A stretch of 64,000 nt of DNA from Anaerolineae bacterium (GCA_022823945.1 JAJEBK010000032.1:203295-267294), one strand, 5' to 3'. Positions 1 through 9,266 are shown, counted from the first letter of the stretch. Translations and numbers: made by a program. The notes: generated from the letters alone by a model not told the origin.

Positions 1-85
1 AGCGGGCAGCGCCATTCAGTGCCTAAACCTGATGCTGGGCTTTGAAGAAACGACCGGGCTGCAGTTCCCCGGCATCTATCCTTAG
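1..85 (+). CDS. lysY: LysY C-terminus (partial; LysW-aminoadipyl phosphate reductase)
   Basis: The frame beginning at base 2 is open from the window edge to a TAG at 83-85 and encodes the last 27 residues of an ArgC/LysY-type reductase. The visible pattern (Gly-Ser-Ala-Ile-Gln, Asn-Leu-Met-Leu-Gly-Phe-Glu-Glu-Thr-Thr-Gly-Leu, final Tyr-Pro) matches the conserved end of N-acetyl-gamma-glutamyl-phosphate reductases and of LysY, which reduces the phosphorylated alpha-aminoadipate held on the carrier protein LysW. The lysine assignment rests on the lysZ-lysJ-lysK genes immediately downstream; the protein may also act in arginine synthesis, as in some archaea. The 5' end, and probably lysW and lysX, lie outside the window. 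Confidence 0.8.
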   Translation, partial: AGSAIQCLNLMLGFEETTGLQFPGIYP

Positions 86-104
86 AACAAAGCAGGACGA
101 TGTG

Positions 105-914
105 ATGACGCAGAGTGATTTGCTGGTGGTCAAAATCGGCGGCGGCGAAGGTCTTGATCTGGACGCGGTCTGCGACGACCTGGCGCTGCTGTCCATCGTG
201 CGCCCGCTTCTGATCGTGCATGGAGTCAGCGAGACGATGAATCGACTCTGCGCCGAGTTGGGCATTGAAGTGCAAATGCTGACATCGCCAGGCGGCCACA
301 GTTCGCGCTATACGCCGCCCGCCCTGCGCGATGTCTATGTGCGTGCGGCAGAATCACAAAATGCGCAGTTGGTTGCTGGGCTGCGCTCGCGAGGTGTATC
401 GGCAACCGGCTTCGTCGGCGCAGATGTGGCGATTCGCGCGCAACGTAAGGCTGCCATCCGCGCGGTGGTGAAGGGACGGGTGCGCATGGTGCGCGATGAC
501 CACAGCGGCCGAATCCACAGCGTCGACACACAATCGCTGCGAGACGCGCTGCTGACCGGGCAGGTGCCGGTGCTGCCACCGATGGCAAACAGCGCCGATG
601 GCTTGCTGAATGTCGATGGCGACCGGGCGGGCGCGGCAGTGGCTGGCGCGCTGCAGGCGAGGACATACCTCATCCTGAGCAATGTGCGCGGGCTCTATCG
701 CAACTTCCCGGACGAAATGTCTTTTGTCGCCCAGGTGTCGGTTGCCCAGATGAACGAAGCTGCCCAATGGGCACAGGGACGGATGAAGCGCAAGGTGCTG
801 GCTGCGAAAGAAGCGTTGGCGGCCGGCCTGCCAATGGTCATCATCGGCGACGGACGCGCGGCGAATCCCATCAGGCGCGCCTTGGGCGGCGAAGGAACGA
901 GGTTCACAAAATGA
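105..914 (+). CDS. lysZ: LysW-aminoadipate kinase LysZ
   Basis: Amino-acid kinase of 269 residues, close to the usual LysZ length. It phosphorylates the side-chain carboxylate of alpha-aminoadipate bound to LysW, the second activation step of AAA lysine synthesis. The N-terminal KIGGG loop (residues 10-14) binds ATP, the 'GG' in the SPGGHSSRYTPP stretch belongs to the substrate region, and the C-terminal part carries the KRKVLAAKEAL segment typical of ArgB/LysZ. Start: ATG 105 is chosen over GTG 102 and an upstream TTG because AGGA at 93-96 sits at the right distance. The stop overlaps the lysJ start by ATGA, implying translational coupling. An ArgB (acetylglutamate kinase) role is the alternative; the gene order and downstream homocitrate and homoaconitase genes favour lysine. 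Confidence 0.85.
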   Translation: MTQSDLLVVKIGGGEGLDLDAVCDDLALLSIVRPLLIVHGVSETMNRLCAELGIEVQMLTSPGGHSSRYTPPALRDVYVRAAESQNAQLVAGLRSRGVSATGFVGADVAIRAQRKAAIRAVVKGRVRMVRDDHSGRIHSVDTQSLRDALLTGQVPVLPPMANSADGLLNVDGDRAGAAVAGALQARTYLILSNVRGLYRNFPDEMSFVAQVSVAQMNEAAQWAQGRMKRKVLAAKEALAAGLPMVIIGDGRAANPIRRALGGEGTRFTK

Positions 915-2077
915 TAGATGCTGCAACGATCTTTGAACTGGAAAACCGCCATGGCTCGGGTGCCTATGGCAAGCGACCGACAGCGCTGGTCAAGGGGCAA
1001 GGCGTTTACCTTTGGGATGCAAATGGCAATCGTTACCTGGATGCGGCCAGCGGACAAGGCGTGGCGGCGCTGGGACATTGTCACCCGGCTGTGGTCGAAG
1101 CCATCCATGCGCAAGCCAGCCAGCTCATCACCGCGCAGGAGGCCTTTTATAATGACCGCCGAGCCGAGCTGTATACCCTGCTGGCCAGCCTGACACCAGG
1201 CGATCTCGACCAATTCTTTCTCTGCAACAGCGGCGCAGAAGCGATCGAAGGCGCGCTGAAAGTAGCTATGCTGCTGACGGGCCGCGCTGGCATCGTGGCG
1301 GCGAAACGATCGTTTCACGGACGGACGACCGGCGCGCTGTCCATGACCTGGACGCCGAAATACCGCAAGCCGTTCATGGGCTGGCTGCCGGCGGTAGCGC
1401 ATGTCGCCTACAACAACATTGACGAAGCGCGCGCAGCCATCACAACCGAGACAGCCGCTGTCGTGGTCGAGCCGGTGCAAGGCGAAGGCGGCGTGCATCC
1501 AGCCAGCCCGGCTTATTTGCAAGCCTTGCGTCAACTTTGCGACGAAACGGGGACCATGCTGGTCGTGGACGAGATCCAGACCGGCTTTGGGCGCACGGGG
1601 AGCATGTTCGGATTTGAACAGGCGCGAATCCTGCCCGACATCATGGCGCTGGGCAAGGCGATCGCTGGCGGGCTGCCCATGGGTGCCGTCTGCTGGCGGT
1701 CCGCGCACGGACAGATCCCCCGCGCCAGCCATGGCAGCACATTTGGTGGAAACCCGCTCGTCTGCACGGCGGCAATCGCTGCTGTGAGCACCGTACGCGA
1801 TCTGCAGCTGCCAGAACATGTCTGCAAAGTGGGCGCATGGCTGATAGATGAGCTGCGAGCAGCAAACTTGCGCGGCGCGAGAGAAGTGCGCGGACGCGGC
1901 TTGATGATCGGCATAGAATTGCGCGGCCGGGTTACCCCGACCCTCAAGGCTTTGCAAGAGCGCGGCGTCCTGGCGCTGCCGGCGGGATTAACCACACTGC
2001 GGCTGCTGCCACCGCTGATTATCACGCGGGACGAGTTGGCGATTGCTCGCGATGCTATCATCGAAGTGCTGGGCTAA
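911..2077 (+). CDS. lysJ: LysW-aminoadipate-semialdehyde aminotransferase LysJ
   Basis: Class III PLP aminotransferase of 388 residues that converts LysW-bound aminoadipate semialdehyde to LysW-gamma-lysine, using glutamate as donor. Visible landmarks are the SGAEAIEGALK phosphate-binding region near residue 108, the VVDEIQTGFGRTG motif with the cofactor Asp at 220, and the PLP lysine at 249 in LGKAIAGG. The start ATG overlaps the lysZ stop by four bases; a longer open frame upstream is antisense-like composition inside lysZ and was not used. Family members (ArgD/LysJ) often serve both arginine and lysine synthesis, so a dual role is possible. Confidence 0.87.
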   Translation: MIDAATIFELENRHGSGAYGKRPTALVKGQGVYLWDANGNRYLDAASGQGVAALGHCHPAVVEAIHAQASQLITAQEAFYNDRRAELYTLLASLTPGDLDQFFLCNSGAEAIEGALKVAMLLTGRAGIVAAKRSFHGRTTGALSMTWTPKYRKPFMGWLPAVAHVAYNNIDEARAAITTETAAVVVEPVQGEGGVHPASPAYLQALRQLCDETGTMLVVDEIQTGFGRTGSMFGFEQARILPDIMALGKAIAGGLPMGAVCWRSAHGQIPRASHGSTFGGNPLVCTAAIAAVSTVRDLQLPEHVCKVGAWLIDELRAANLRGAREVRGRGLMIGIELRGRVTPTLKALQERGVLALPAGLTTLRLLPPLIITRDELAIARDAIIEVLG

Positions 2078-2080
2078 CAA

Positions 2081-3133
2081 ATGACACCTGTACAGAATTG
2101 CCGCGCCGAGCAACTGCTGCACGAACTGGTCGCCATCCCCAGCCCGTCCCGCCAGGAAGCCCCAGCCGCGGCGCACCTGGTTGCCTGGATGCGCGCGCAA
2201 GGGTATGACGACGCATTCATCGATGAAGCTGGCAATGCAATCGGCATACGCGGGAGGGGCTCGCGGCAGATCGCGCTGTTGGGGCATATCGACACATTTG
2301 CGGGTTTCCCACCCGTGCATCATGTTGAGCGGCGGCTGTATGGACGGGGCGCTGTCGATGCCAAAGGACCGCTGTGCGCCTTTGCGACCGCGGCTCAGCG
2401 CGCCAAGCTGCCAGCAGATTTGCAAGTCATCGTCATCGGCGCTGTCGAAGAAGAAGCTGCCACCAGTCGCGGCGCTCGCTTTGCGGCGACGCAGTACCAG
2501 CCCGATTATTGCGTGATAGGCGAGCCATCGGCTTGGGATCGCATCACAATGGGCTACAAGGGCCGCCTGCTGCTGGATTGGCGTTGGCGTGGCGGCTTAG
2601 CGCACAGCGCGGGCAAAGACCCCAGCCCGGCCGAGCGCGCTTTTGCCTATTGGCAGCATGTCAAAGATTCCTGCGCCGATTTCAACGCGGACATCGACTC
2701 GATCTTCGCGCGGCTTGACCCGTCTCTCCGCGATATCAACACCTGGCAAGAGGGCGTCGATGGCATCGCCGAAATGACAATCGGTTTTCGTTTGCCGCCT
2801 GGAATCGATCCACAAGAACTGGTAGAACGATTCCCGCCTGCCGATGGCGCAGAAATCAGCGCGCGTGGTGGCGAGCTGGCTTGCGTGAGCGAGCGCAACA
2901 GCCCACTCAGCCGTCAATTTCGCCGGGCGATTCGAGCCTGTGGGGGCGTGCCTCGCTTCGTATACAAGACGGGCACATCGGACATGAATGTGGTTGCGCC
3001 TTTGTGGAATTGCCCGATCCTGGCGTATGGACCTGGCGACTCGACACTCGACCATACACCGCACGAATACATCGACCTGGATGAATACCTGTGCGCCATC
3101 GCAGTGTTGACCACCCTCCTCCAAGCGCTATAG
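2081..3133 (+). CDS. lysK: LysW-lysine hydrolase LysK (M20 metallopeptidase)
   Basis: M20-family metallopeptidase of 350 residues that releases lysine from the LysW carrier in the last step of the pathway. Metal-ligand positions are recognisable: His69 and Asp71 in GHIDTF, Asp93 in GAVDAKGP, and the catalytic/ligand Glu pair at 123-124 in AVEEEAATSRG, followed by a C-terminal His in DHTPHEYI. It starts three bases after the lysJ stop, so the two genes are cotranscribed. A deacetylase role in arginine synthesis (ArgE/LysK dual enzymes) is the alternative. The start ATG has no strong Shine-Dalgarno sequence, consistent with translational coupling. Confidence 0.85.
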   Translation: MTPVQNCRAEQLLHELVAIPSPSRQEAPAAAHLVAWMRAQGYDDAFIDEAGNAIGIRGRGSRQIALLGHIDTFAGFPPVHHVERRLYGRGAVDAKGPLCAFATAAQRAKLPADLQVIVIGAVEEEAATSRGARFAATQYQPDYCVIGEPSAWDRITMGYKGRLLLDWRWRGGLAHSAGKDPSPAERAFAYWQHVKDSCADFNADIDSIFARLDPSLRDINTWQEGVDGIAEMTIGFRLPPGIDPQELVERFPPADGAEISARGGELACVSERNSPLSRQFRRAIRACGGVPRFVYKTGTSDMNVVAPLWNCPILAYGPGDSTLDHTPHEYIDLDEYLCAIAVLTTLLQAL

Positions 3134-3148
3134 GCGAAATGAATAGCC

Positions 3149-4297
3149 ATGTTCAATCGAACCGTACCCCCCCAAAGCTTCAACTTCATCGACTCGACTT
3201 TGCGCGAAGGCGAGCAATTCCGCGGCGCGCACTTCAGCATTGATGACAAGCGCGAAATCGCCACTCTGCTCAATGATTTCGGCGTCGAATATATGGAGTT
3301 GTCCACACCGGTCGCCAGCCCACAGAGCGCCGCTGCCATCCGGGCACTGGCGGATATGCCGCGCAGGTTCAAACTGCTGACGCATATCCGCGCCGATATG
3401 GACGATGCGCGCCTGGCGGTCGATTGCGGCGTCGATGGCGCAGATGTTTATATCGGCACTTCCACTTATATGCGCGAATACAGCCACGGCAAGAGCCTGG
3501 AGCAGGTCATTGATATTGGGCAGGAGATCGTCGCCTGGCTGCAAGCGCAAGGCATCGAGACGCGCTTCAGCACCGAAGACACTTTTCGCAGCAACTTCGC
3601 CGATGTGATGACTGTTTATCGCGCCATGGATCTGGCTGGAGTCGACCGCGTTGGGGTGGCAGACACAGTCGGGATCGCCGACCCGCTGCGCACTTACAAC
3701 CTGATCAGCAACCTGCGCGAAGTAGTCGATTGTGACATCGAGTTCCATGGGCACAACGACAGCGGCTGCGCGGTCGCCAATGCCTTTTGCGCGCTACAAG
3801 CCGGCGCAACACATATCGACACGACCGTGCTGGGCATCGGCGAACGCAATGGCATCACCCCCATGGGCGCATTAATCGGGCGCTTGTACAGCTATGAGCG
3901 GGCGCTGGTGGACAAATACGATCTGTCGCTGCTGGCGGAGATAGAGCGTGTCGTGGCTGGCAAGCTGGGCATCGAAGTGCCTTTCAACACGCCGATCACG
4001 GGCGCGGTCGCCTTTCATCACAAAGCGGGCGTGCACACCAAAGCTGTCTTGCGCAACCCGACCACCTACGAAGCGATCAATCCCGAAGATTTTGGCATGA
4101 CGCGCTACATCGATGTGGCGCATCGGCTGGTGGGTCGCAACGCCATCCGCGACCGCGCCGACAGCCTGGGTATCGACTTGGCGGACGAAGCGATTCGCCA
4201 GGTTACCCTGCAGGTCAAATCGCTGGCGGACGAAAGGCTGATCTCGCTGGACGATGTCGACCGCATGCTGGGCGAGGCGCTGCCGATCGTCGATTAG
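3149..4297 (+). CDS. Homocitrate synthase (AAA lysine pathway)
   Basis: HMGL-like TIM-barrel enzyme of 382 residues that condenses acetyl-CoA with 2-oxoglutarate to homocitrate, the first AAA step. Seen directly: the DSTLREGEQF motif at residues 15-24 with catalytic Arg19 and Glu20, the THIRADMDDARLAV and DVYIGTS segments characteristic of Lys20-type homocitrate synthases, the HGHND metal-binding HxH, and GIGERNG. The STPVASPQS segment also matches the Thermus-type enzyme rather than 2-isopropylmalate synthase. It follows lysK by 15 bases. The stop codon overlaps the stop of the reverse-strand MFS gene by four bases, so there is no terminator between them. Confidence 0.88.
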   Translation: MFNRTVPPQSFNFIDSTLREGEQFRGAHFSIDDKREIATLLNDFGVEYMELSTPVASPQSAAAIRALADMPRRFKLLTHIRADMDDARLAVDCGVDGADVYIGTSTYMREYSHGKSLEQVIDIGQEIVAWLQAQGIETRFSTEDTFRSNFADVMTVYRAMDLAGVDRVGVADTVGIADPLRTYNLISNLREVVDCDIEFHGHNDSGCAVANAFCALQAGATHIDTTVLGIGERNGITPMGALIGRLYSYERALVDKYDLSLLAEIERVVAGKLGIEVPFNTPITGAVAFHHKAGVHTKAVLRNPTTYEAINPEDFGMTRYIDVAHRLVGRNAIRDRADSLGIDLADEAIRQVTLQVKSLADERLISLDDVDRMLGEALPIVD

Positions 4298-5580
4298 TCG
4301 GCGATGGCCGGTTTGGCATGCGCAGCGCGGATTGCTCCGGGCGGCTCGCGCATGGGCACGACAAACACCAGCAGCGACAAAGCGCCAGCCAAGGCAAAGA
4401 TCGCGAAAGTCAGCTCGAAATTGACCGCATCGACCAGCCAGCCGCCGATGATGGGCGCGAAAATGGTCACAGGCGCGATAAGCGTGTTCGCCATGCCGAT
4501 GTAGAAGGGGCGTTCTGCCACCGAGCAGAATTGCACAGTAAGCGTCATCATGGTTGACCACTGTGTGGCATTGACAGCGCCAGTCAGCGCAAACACCACC
4601 GTCAGCCAACCGACATCTGGCGCAAACAGCACGATAAGAATCGCCGCCACCGTCAGCAGATTCCCGCCGATCAAGACGCGCCGATGCCCCCAGCGGTCGC
4701 CGATCCAGCCGATCACCGTGCTGATCAATGTGTTGGAAACCAGCAGCACGCTGGTCAGCGCGCCAGCCAACTCGGGCGACATATCAAAGCGGCGGATGCC
4801 ATAAATCGTATAGAAAGAAACGGCTGTCAAGCTGAGCGATGTCAGGGCGCGGGCGATCAAAAACCAGCGAAAATTGTCGTTTTCGCGCAAGATCTCGCGC
4901 AGGCGGCCGCCAAACTCTCGCCAATTCGCCCGTTCCACCACATCCTTGCTCTCGCTGGCTGGCTCATAAGTCAGCGCCAGGAAGGCGAAAGAAATCAACA
5001 AACTGATGCCGGCGATGAAGAAGAGCAGCGAAAAACTCTCCGGGAAGGCGATGCGCTCCAGAATGAGGCCCGCGAGCAATGCGCCGCCCGCCCCAAACAA
5101 ATTGACGCAAGCCGACTGAATGCCGAAGAATGTGCCCAGACGGTGCGGCGGCATGATCTTGCTTATTAAGCTCTGCCACGCTGTCCCCGTGAAGCCGCCG
5201 CCCAGCGACTGAATGCCCAGCAGCAGCAAAGTCAGCGTCAGCGCCGCGTCTGTGCCGATGCTGGGAATGGCAAAAGCCACCATCGCCAATCCAAAATAGG
5301 GCACGCGCTCAATCAAGGTCATGACCAGCGTCATGGGTTTGTAACGGCGCAACCCCGCGACATAGTTGGAAACAAAAAGCTGCGGCACTTGCCAGCCCAT
5401 GTAGAAGAGCGTGGCCACGAAGCCAATCAGCGCGGTCGATTCGGTGAGGTAGGACAGAAAGAGCGGCACTATGGTAACATAGGATGCCAAGCCCATGATG
5501 CCAAAGCCAAACAGGCTGCCATCGGCGAGATTCACAACGGTGTTGTGGCGCAGTTTTTCGCGCAGATCAGGTGCCAGCAT
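4294..5580 (-). CDS. MFS transporter inserted in the lysine gene cluster
   Basis: Major facilitator protein of about 428 residues with roughly twelve hydrophobic segments. A short cytoplasmic N-terminus (LREKLRHNTVVNLADG) precedes the first helix, and the central loop is charged (ESKDVVERANWREFGGRLREIL). Substrate is not readable from sequence. It lies on the opposite strand between homocitrate synthase and the homoaconitase large subunit, splitting an otherwise co-directional pathway, so export of lysine or an intermediate is a possible but unproven role. ATG at 5580 is preferred over a TTG at 5610; neither has a clear ribosome-binding site. Confidence 0.75.
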   Translation of the reverse strand: MLAPDLREKLRHNTVVNLADGSLFGFGIMGLASYVTIVPLFLSYLTESTALIGFVATLFYMGWQVPQLFVSNYVAGLRRYKPMTLVMTLIERVPYFGLAMVAFAIPSIGTDAALTLTLLLLGIQSLGGGFTGTAWQSLISKIMPPHRLGTFFGIQSACVNLFGAGGALLAGLILERIAFPESFSLLFFIAGISLLISFAFLALTYEPASESKDVVERANWREFGGRLREILRENDNFRWFLIARALTSLSLTAVSFYTIYGIRRFDMSPELAGALTSVLLVSNTLISTVIGWIGDRWGHRRVLIGGNLLTVAAILIVLFAPDVGWLTVVFALTGAVNATQWSTMMTLTVQFCSVAERPFYIGMANTLIAPVTIFAPIIGGWLVDAVNFELTFAIFALAGALSLLVFVVPMREPPGAIRAAHAKPAIAD

Positions 5581-5691
5581 GAGGGAATCGGTAGCCCGTT
5601 TCAATGCCAATAGCGCGGTATGGTATCAGAGTTTGGCAGCGGCGAATATGCGAAACTTGCGCCGCCTCGCCGGCAGATTGAGACTTCTTTG

Positions 5692-6975
5692 ATGCCGACG
5701 CTGACCGAGCAAATCCTGGCGCGCGCCTCGGGCAGAAAACGCGTTGTGCCTGGAGAAATCGTGGTCATCGAGCCGGATGTGACGCTCAGCCACGACAACA
5801 GCGCCGCTATCGCCAAGATCTTCGCGCAGTTGCCCCACAAGCGCGTCAAGTATCCCGAGCGGCTGGCGATCACGCTGGATCATGCTGTGCCGCCGCCAAC
5901 GCCCAAACACGCGCGAAACCACGCCGAAATCCGCGAATTTGTGCGCGCGCAAGGCATACAGCGATTCTACGAGGTTGGGCGCGGCATCTGCCATCAGGTG
6001 TTGTGCGAAGAAGGCGTCGTGGGACCGGGCATGACACTGCTGGGCGCGGACAGCCACAGTCCGCATTACGGCTGGCTGGGCGCATTCAGCGCGGGCATCG
6101 GACGCAGTGAAGTAGCGGCGCTTTGGGCGACCGGGCAATTGTGGCTGCGCGTGCCGGAAACCCTGCGCATAAATCTGACCGGATCGCTGCGGCGGGGCGT
6201 GACGAGCAAAGATCTGACGCTGGCTTTGATCGGCCGGCTGGGCGCGGATGGCGCGGCGTATATGGCGGTTGAATTTGCGGGCGAGGGCCTCGCCAAATTG
6301 ACGCCGGATTCGCGGGCAGCGCTGACCAACATGATGGCAGAGATGGGCGCGAAGAGCGCTTGCATACCGCCTGACGACATAACCTGGCGCTGGCTGCGAG
6401 ACACTTTGGCGCGCACACGACCGCAAGACTACGAGCAGCGGCTGGACTTTTTTGAAGCCAACGCGCTCTATCCGCTGGCTGATGCCCAGGTTGCCCGCGA
6501 GCGGACGATCGACCTGAGCGAAGTCGAGCCGATGGTCGCTTGTCCACATACGGTCGACAACACCCTTCCCTTGTCAGAAGTAGCCGGCCGGCGCGTCGAT
6601 GTCGGATTCATCGGCACTTGCACCAACGGGCGGCTGGAAGACCTGGCGGCGGCGGCAGAGCTTGTGAGCGGCAGGCAGCTGCGCGCGCGCTTGCTGGTGA
6701 TCCCGGCTTCATCGCTGGTGCTGCGGGATGCGACCGAGGCCGGTTATATCACAGCGCTGCTGGAAGCTGGCGCGGTCATTGGCACGCCGGGCTGCGGACC
6801 CTGCATGGGAAATCACATGGGCGTGCTGGCGCCGGGCGAAGTCTGCATCAGCAGCGCCAATCGCAATTTTCGTGGACGGATGGGCGAACCCACTGCCGAG
6901 ATTTATCTGGCGAATCCGGCTGTGGTGGCGGCCAGCTGCCTTGTGGGCAAGCTCATACATCCCGCCGACCTGTGA
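5692..6975 (+). CDS. lysT: Homoaconitase large subunit
   Basis: Aconitase-superfamily large subunit of 427 residues that isomerises homocitrate to homoisocitrate together with the small subunit downstream. Seen: the [14 protein letters not shown] motif, the iron-sulfur cysteine regions [10 protein letters not shown] and GCGPCMGNH, and [12 protein letters not shown] near the C-terminus. LeuC (isopropylmalate isomerase) is the closest alternative. Context (AAA genes immediately upstream, no leuB or leuA here) favours homoaconitase. ATG 5692 is used because the preceding 24 codons of the open frame have no family match. The small-subunit gene begins 12 bases after the stop. Confidence 0.8.
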   Translation: MPTLTEQILARASGRKRVVPGEIVVIEPDVTLSHDNSAAIAKIFAQLPHKRVKYPERLAITLDHAVPPPTPKHARNHAEIREFVRAQGIQRFYEVGRGICHQVLCEEGVVGPGMTLLGADSHSPHYGWLGAFSAGIGRSEVAALWATGQLWLRVPETLRINLTGSLRRGVTSKDLTLALIGRLGADGAAYMAVEFAGEGLAKLTPDSRAALTNMMAEMGAKSACIPPDDITWRWLRDTLARTRPQDYEQRLDFFEANALYPLADAQVARERTIDLSEVEPMVACPHTVDNTLPLSEVAGRRVDVGFIGTCTNGRLEDLAAAAELVSGRQLRARLLVIPASSLVLRDATEAGYITALLEAGAVIGTPGCGPCMGNHMGVLAPGEVCISSANRNFRGRMGEPTAEIYLANPAVVAASCLVGKLIHPADL

Positions 6976-6987
6976 GCGAGGCTCGCG

Positions 6988-7479
6988 ATGACCAAAACCA
7001 GCCACCGCATCTGGAAATATGGCGACAACATCAATACCGATGTCATCTTCCCGGGCAAGTACACCTACACCATCAGCCATGATCCGCAGGAACTGGCGCG
7101 TCACGCCCTTGAAGACCTTGACCCCACATTCGCTGCCCGGGCGCGGATGGGCGATGTCATCGTGGCCGGGCGCAACTTCGGCAATGGCAGCAGCCGCGAG
7201 CAAGCTGTCACCTGCCTTAAACATGCCGGCGTGCGCGCGGTGATCGCCCACAGCTTCGCCCGCATCTATTATCGCAACGCCATCAACAACGGTCTGCTGG
7301 CGATCGAATGTCCGCCGATTGTAGATTGCGTAGAGACTGGCGACTTGCTGAAGCTCGACATGGCGGCGCATGAGATTCGCGCTTGCGAGCGAACTTTCGC
7401 GTTCGCGCCCTTGCCTGCAGAAGTGCGGGTGATCCTGGATGCAGGCGGGCTCATTCCCTACTTGCTGGCGGAGTTGTAG
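6988..7479 (+). CDS. lysU: Homoaconitase small subunit
   Basis: Swivelling-domain subunit of 163 residues, the length expected for LysU/LeuD. Visible hallmarks are [14 protein letters not shown] near the N-terminus, the [13 protein letters not shown] catalytic loop, and [16 protein letters not shown]. It completes the substrate pocket of the large subunit upstream; the loop after GKY determines chain-length preference but cannot be interpreted confidently by eye. A GAGG ribosome-binding site lies about nine bases before the ATG. LeuD is the alternative identity. Confidence 0.82.
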   Translation: MTKTSHRIWKYGDNINTDVIFPGKYTYTISHDPQELARHALEDLDPTFAARARMGDVIVAGRNFGNGSSREQAVTCLKHAGVRAVIAHSFARIYYRNAINNGLLAIECPPIVDCVETGDLLKLDMAAHEIRACERTFAFAPLPAEVRVILDAGGLIPYLLAEL

Positions 7480-7499
7480 CCGGGCACGGTGCTAAATTG

Positions 7500-7523
7500 C
7501 GACAAATGTGCTACCATTTGTCG
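7500..7523. promoter_or_regulatory. Perfect 9-bp inverted repeat between lysU and comM
   Basis: CGACAAATG and CATTTGTCG form perfect nine-base arms around a six-base loop. There is no T-tract after it, so it is not a classical intrinsic terminator. It lies about 20 bases after the lysU stop and 14 bases before a candidate -35 for comM, so it could be an operator or a Rho-type 3' hairpin. Confidence 0.4.
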
Positions 7524-7536
7524 GCGTAAATGCACT

Positions 7537-7563
7537 TTGAACCTGCCGCGTTGGGCTGATAAT
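7537..7563 (+). promoter_or_regulatory. Candidate promoter for comM/yifB
   Basis: TTGAAC at 7537-7542 and GATAAT at 7558-7563 are separated by 15 bases, slightly short for a sigma-70 promoter. A GAGG ribosome-binding site follows before the ATG at 7580. Confidence 0.35.
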
Positions 7564-7579
7564 TTTTTGAGGTTGGCTT

Positions 7580-9142
7580 ATGCTCGCGATCGTCAATACC
7601 TGTGAAGTCATCGGCTTGGACGGGCACCTGGTCGAGGTGCAGACAGACTTCAATCCGCGCGCCCACTTGCCCAGCTTCAAACTGGTGGGGCTGCCAGGCG
7701 CATCGGTCCGCGAAAGCTCCGAGCGCGCCCGTTCTGCCATTCGCAACAGCGGTTTGCGTTTCCCCAACAAAGCCTATGTCGTCAATTTATCTCCAGCTGA
7801 TATTCCCAAGCACGGATCCTCGTATGATTTGGCGATCGCGATCGGCGTGTTGGCAGCCACCGACCAGATTCCTCTGCACGCGCTGGACGATTCCCTGTTC
7901 ATTGGCGAGCTGTCGCTGGACGGGGGCATCCGCCATGTCAAAGGCGTTTTGCCCATGGTCTACACCGCCAGGCAGCGCGAATTGTCGACCGTCTTTGTGC
8001 CGCAAGAAGATGCTGCCGAAGCCGCCTTGGTGCAGGGAATCGACATCATCCCGGTGCGCTCAATCGGGCAGTTGGTCGAGCATCTGTACCAACTGAACCC
8101 CATCGCGCCGTATGAATCCAAGCTGGCGGAGCAGCAGCGGGCAAGCGCTATGGCGGACGGTGTGGTCGACTTTTCCGATGTTCGCGGGCAAGAGCATGTC
8201 AAACGAGCGCTGGAAGTGGCGGCGGCGGGCAACCACAATATTCTGATGTCGGGACCACCAGGGGCTGGCAAGAGCTTGCTGGCCGGGGCTTTGGCCGGGA
8301 TCTTGCCGGCGCTTTCGCTCGAAGAGGCGCTGGATGTAACGCGCATCTATTCGATCGTCGATATGCTTTCGCAAGATGCGCCGCTCATCCGTCAGCGACC
8401 ATTCCGTGCGCCCCACTTCACCATCTCGCAGAATGGACTGGTCGGCGGCGGCTCTGTGCCCAAGCCGGGCGAGATCAGCCTAGCGCATCGCGGCGTGCTC
8501 TTTCTGGATGAAATCAACGAATTGCCAGCGCGCGTGCTGGAAGTTATGCGCCAGCCAATCGAAGACAAGGTCGTAACCATCAGCCGCGCCAAAGGCAGCA
8601 TCACCTTCCCCGCCAATTTCCAGTTGGTTGGCGCGCGCAACCCCTGCCCTTGCGGATTTTTTGGCTCGCCACAACACAGCTGCACCTGCACGCCCAACCA
8701 GATTCAACGTTATCAGTCGCGCCTATCAGGACCCATCCTCGACCGCATTGATATCCATGTCGAGGTGCCGCGGGTCGACTATGACAAGCTGCTGGGCACA
8801 GAGCAGGCAGAAAGCTCGGCGGACATCCGCAGGCGCGTCGAAAAAGCGCGCAGCTTGCAGACACAGCGCTTTGATGGCGCGCCCGGGCTGCATGCCAATT
8901 CGGATATGGGCATCAGCGACATCGATGAATTATGCCCGCTGAGGGCGGACGCGCAGCAAATTTTGTCGGTGTCGGTGCGCAAGATGAATCTTAGCGCGCG
9001 CAGTTATCATCGCGTCATCAAGCTGAGCCGCACCATCGCCGATCTGGAGGATGCGCCAGAAATTGAAGTGCCGCATATCCTGGAAGCGCTGAACTATCGC
9101 CCCAAGTTTGAAGATTTGCCTGCTATCGGGGTGCGGCGCTAA
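7580..9142 (+). CDS. comM: YifB/ComM-family Mg-chelatase-like AAA+ ATPase
   Basis: Protein of 520 residues with the full YifB/ComM layout. An N-terminal Lon-protease-like ChlI domain (about 1-170) is followed by an AAA+ Mg-chelatase domain with Walker A GPPGAGKS at 225-232 and VLFLDEINE as Walker B, then a C-terminal helical domain with LSARSYHRVIKLSRTIADL. ComM in Vibrio and Haemophilus is a hexameric helicase that promotes branch migration during natural transformation. The same family is widespread in bacteria with no proven competence, so the role here is inferred. A cysteine cluster (CPCGFFGSPQHSCTC) typical of the family is intact. GAGG precedes the ATG. Confidence 0.88.
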   Translation: MLAIVNTCEVIGLDGHLVEVQTDFNPRAHLPSFKLVGLPGASVRESSERARSAIRNSGLRFPNKAYVVNLSPADIPKHGSSYDLAIAIGVLAATDQIPLHALDDSLFIGELSLDGGIRHVKGVLPMVYTARQRELSTVFVPQEDAAEAALVQGIDIIPVRSIGQLVEHLYQLNPIAPYESKLAEQQRASAMADGVVDFSDVRGQEHVKRALEVAAAGNHNILMSGPPGAGKSLLAGALAGILPALSLEEALDVTRIYSIVDMLSQDAPLIRQRPFRAPHFTISQNGLVGGGSVPKPGEISLAHRGVLFLDEINELPARVLEVMRQPIEDKVVTISRAKGSITFPANFQLVGARNPCPCGFFGSPQHSCTCTPNQIQRYQSRLSGPILDRIDIHVEVPRVDYDKLLGTEQAESSADIRRRVEKARSLQTQRFDGAPGLHANSDMGISDIDELCPLRADAQQILSVSVRKMNLSARSYHRVIKLSRTIADLEDAPEIEVPHILEALNYRPKFEDLPAIGVRR

Positions 9143-9200
9143 GCCTTGCAGCCACGCACGGTTTGCCCCGCATGCAGTAACCCGACACACTGGAATCATC

Positions 9201-9266
9201 GCCCTGTCTGCACTATATTGATGAATATTGGCAAATCTGCCGAGCGGCGTCGACGCCCTGTCTGCA
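9201..9266. repeat. 12-bp direct repeat upstream of ppc
   Basis: GCCCTGTCTGCA occurs exactly at 9201-9212 and 9255-9266, 54 bases apart, inside the 182-base leader region of the PEP carboxylase gene. The spacing is about five helical turns, compatible with a pair of regulator sites, but no regulator is known. Confidence 0.4.

Noticed and set aside
695..1957. Long open frame on the minus strand opposite lysJ
   Set aside because: It mirrors the codon structure of lysJ, has no family motif and would overlap two well-supported genes completely.
105..3133. Arginine biosynthesis operon (argB, argD, argE)
   Set aside because: The homologies overlap, but homocitrate synthase and homoaconitase directly downstream fit lysine synthesis better. 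A dual role remains possible.
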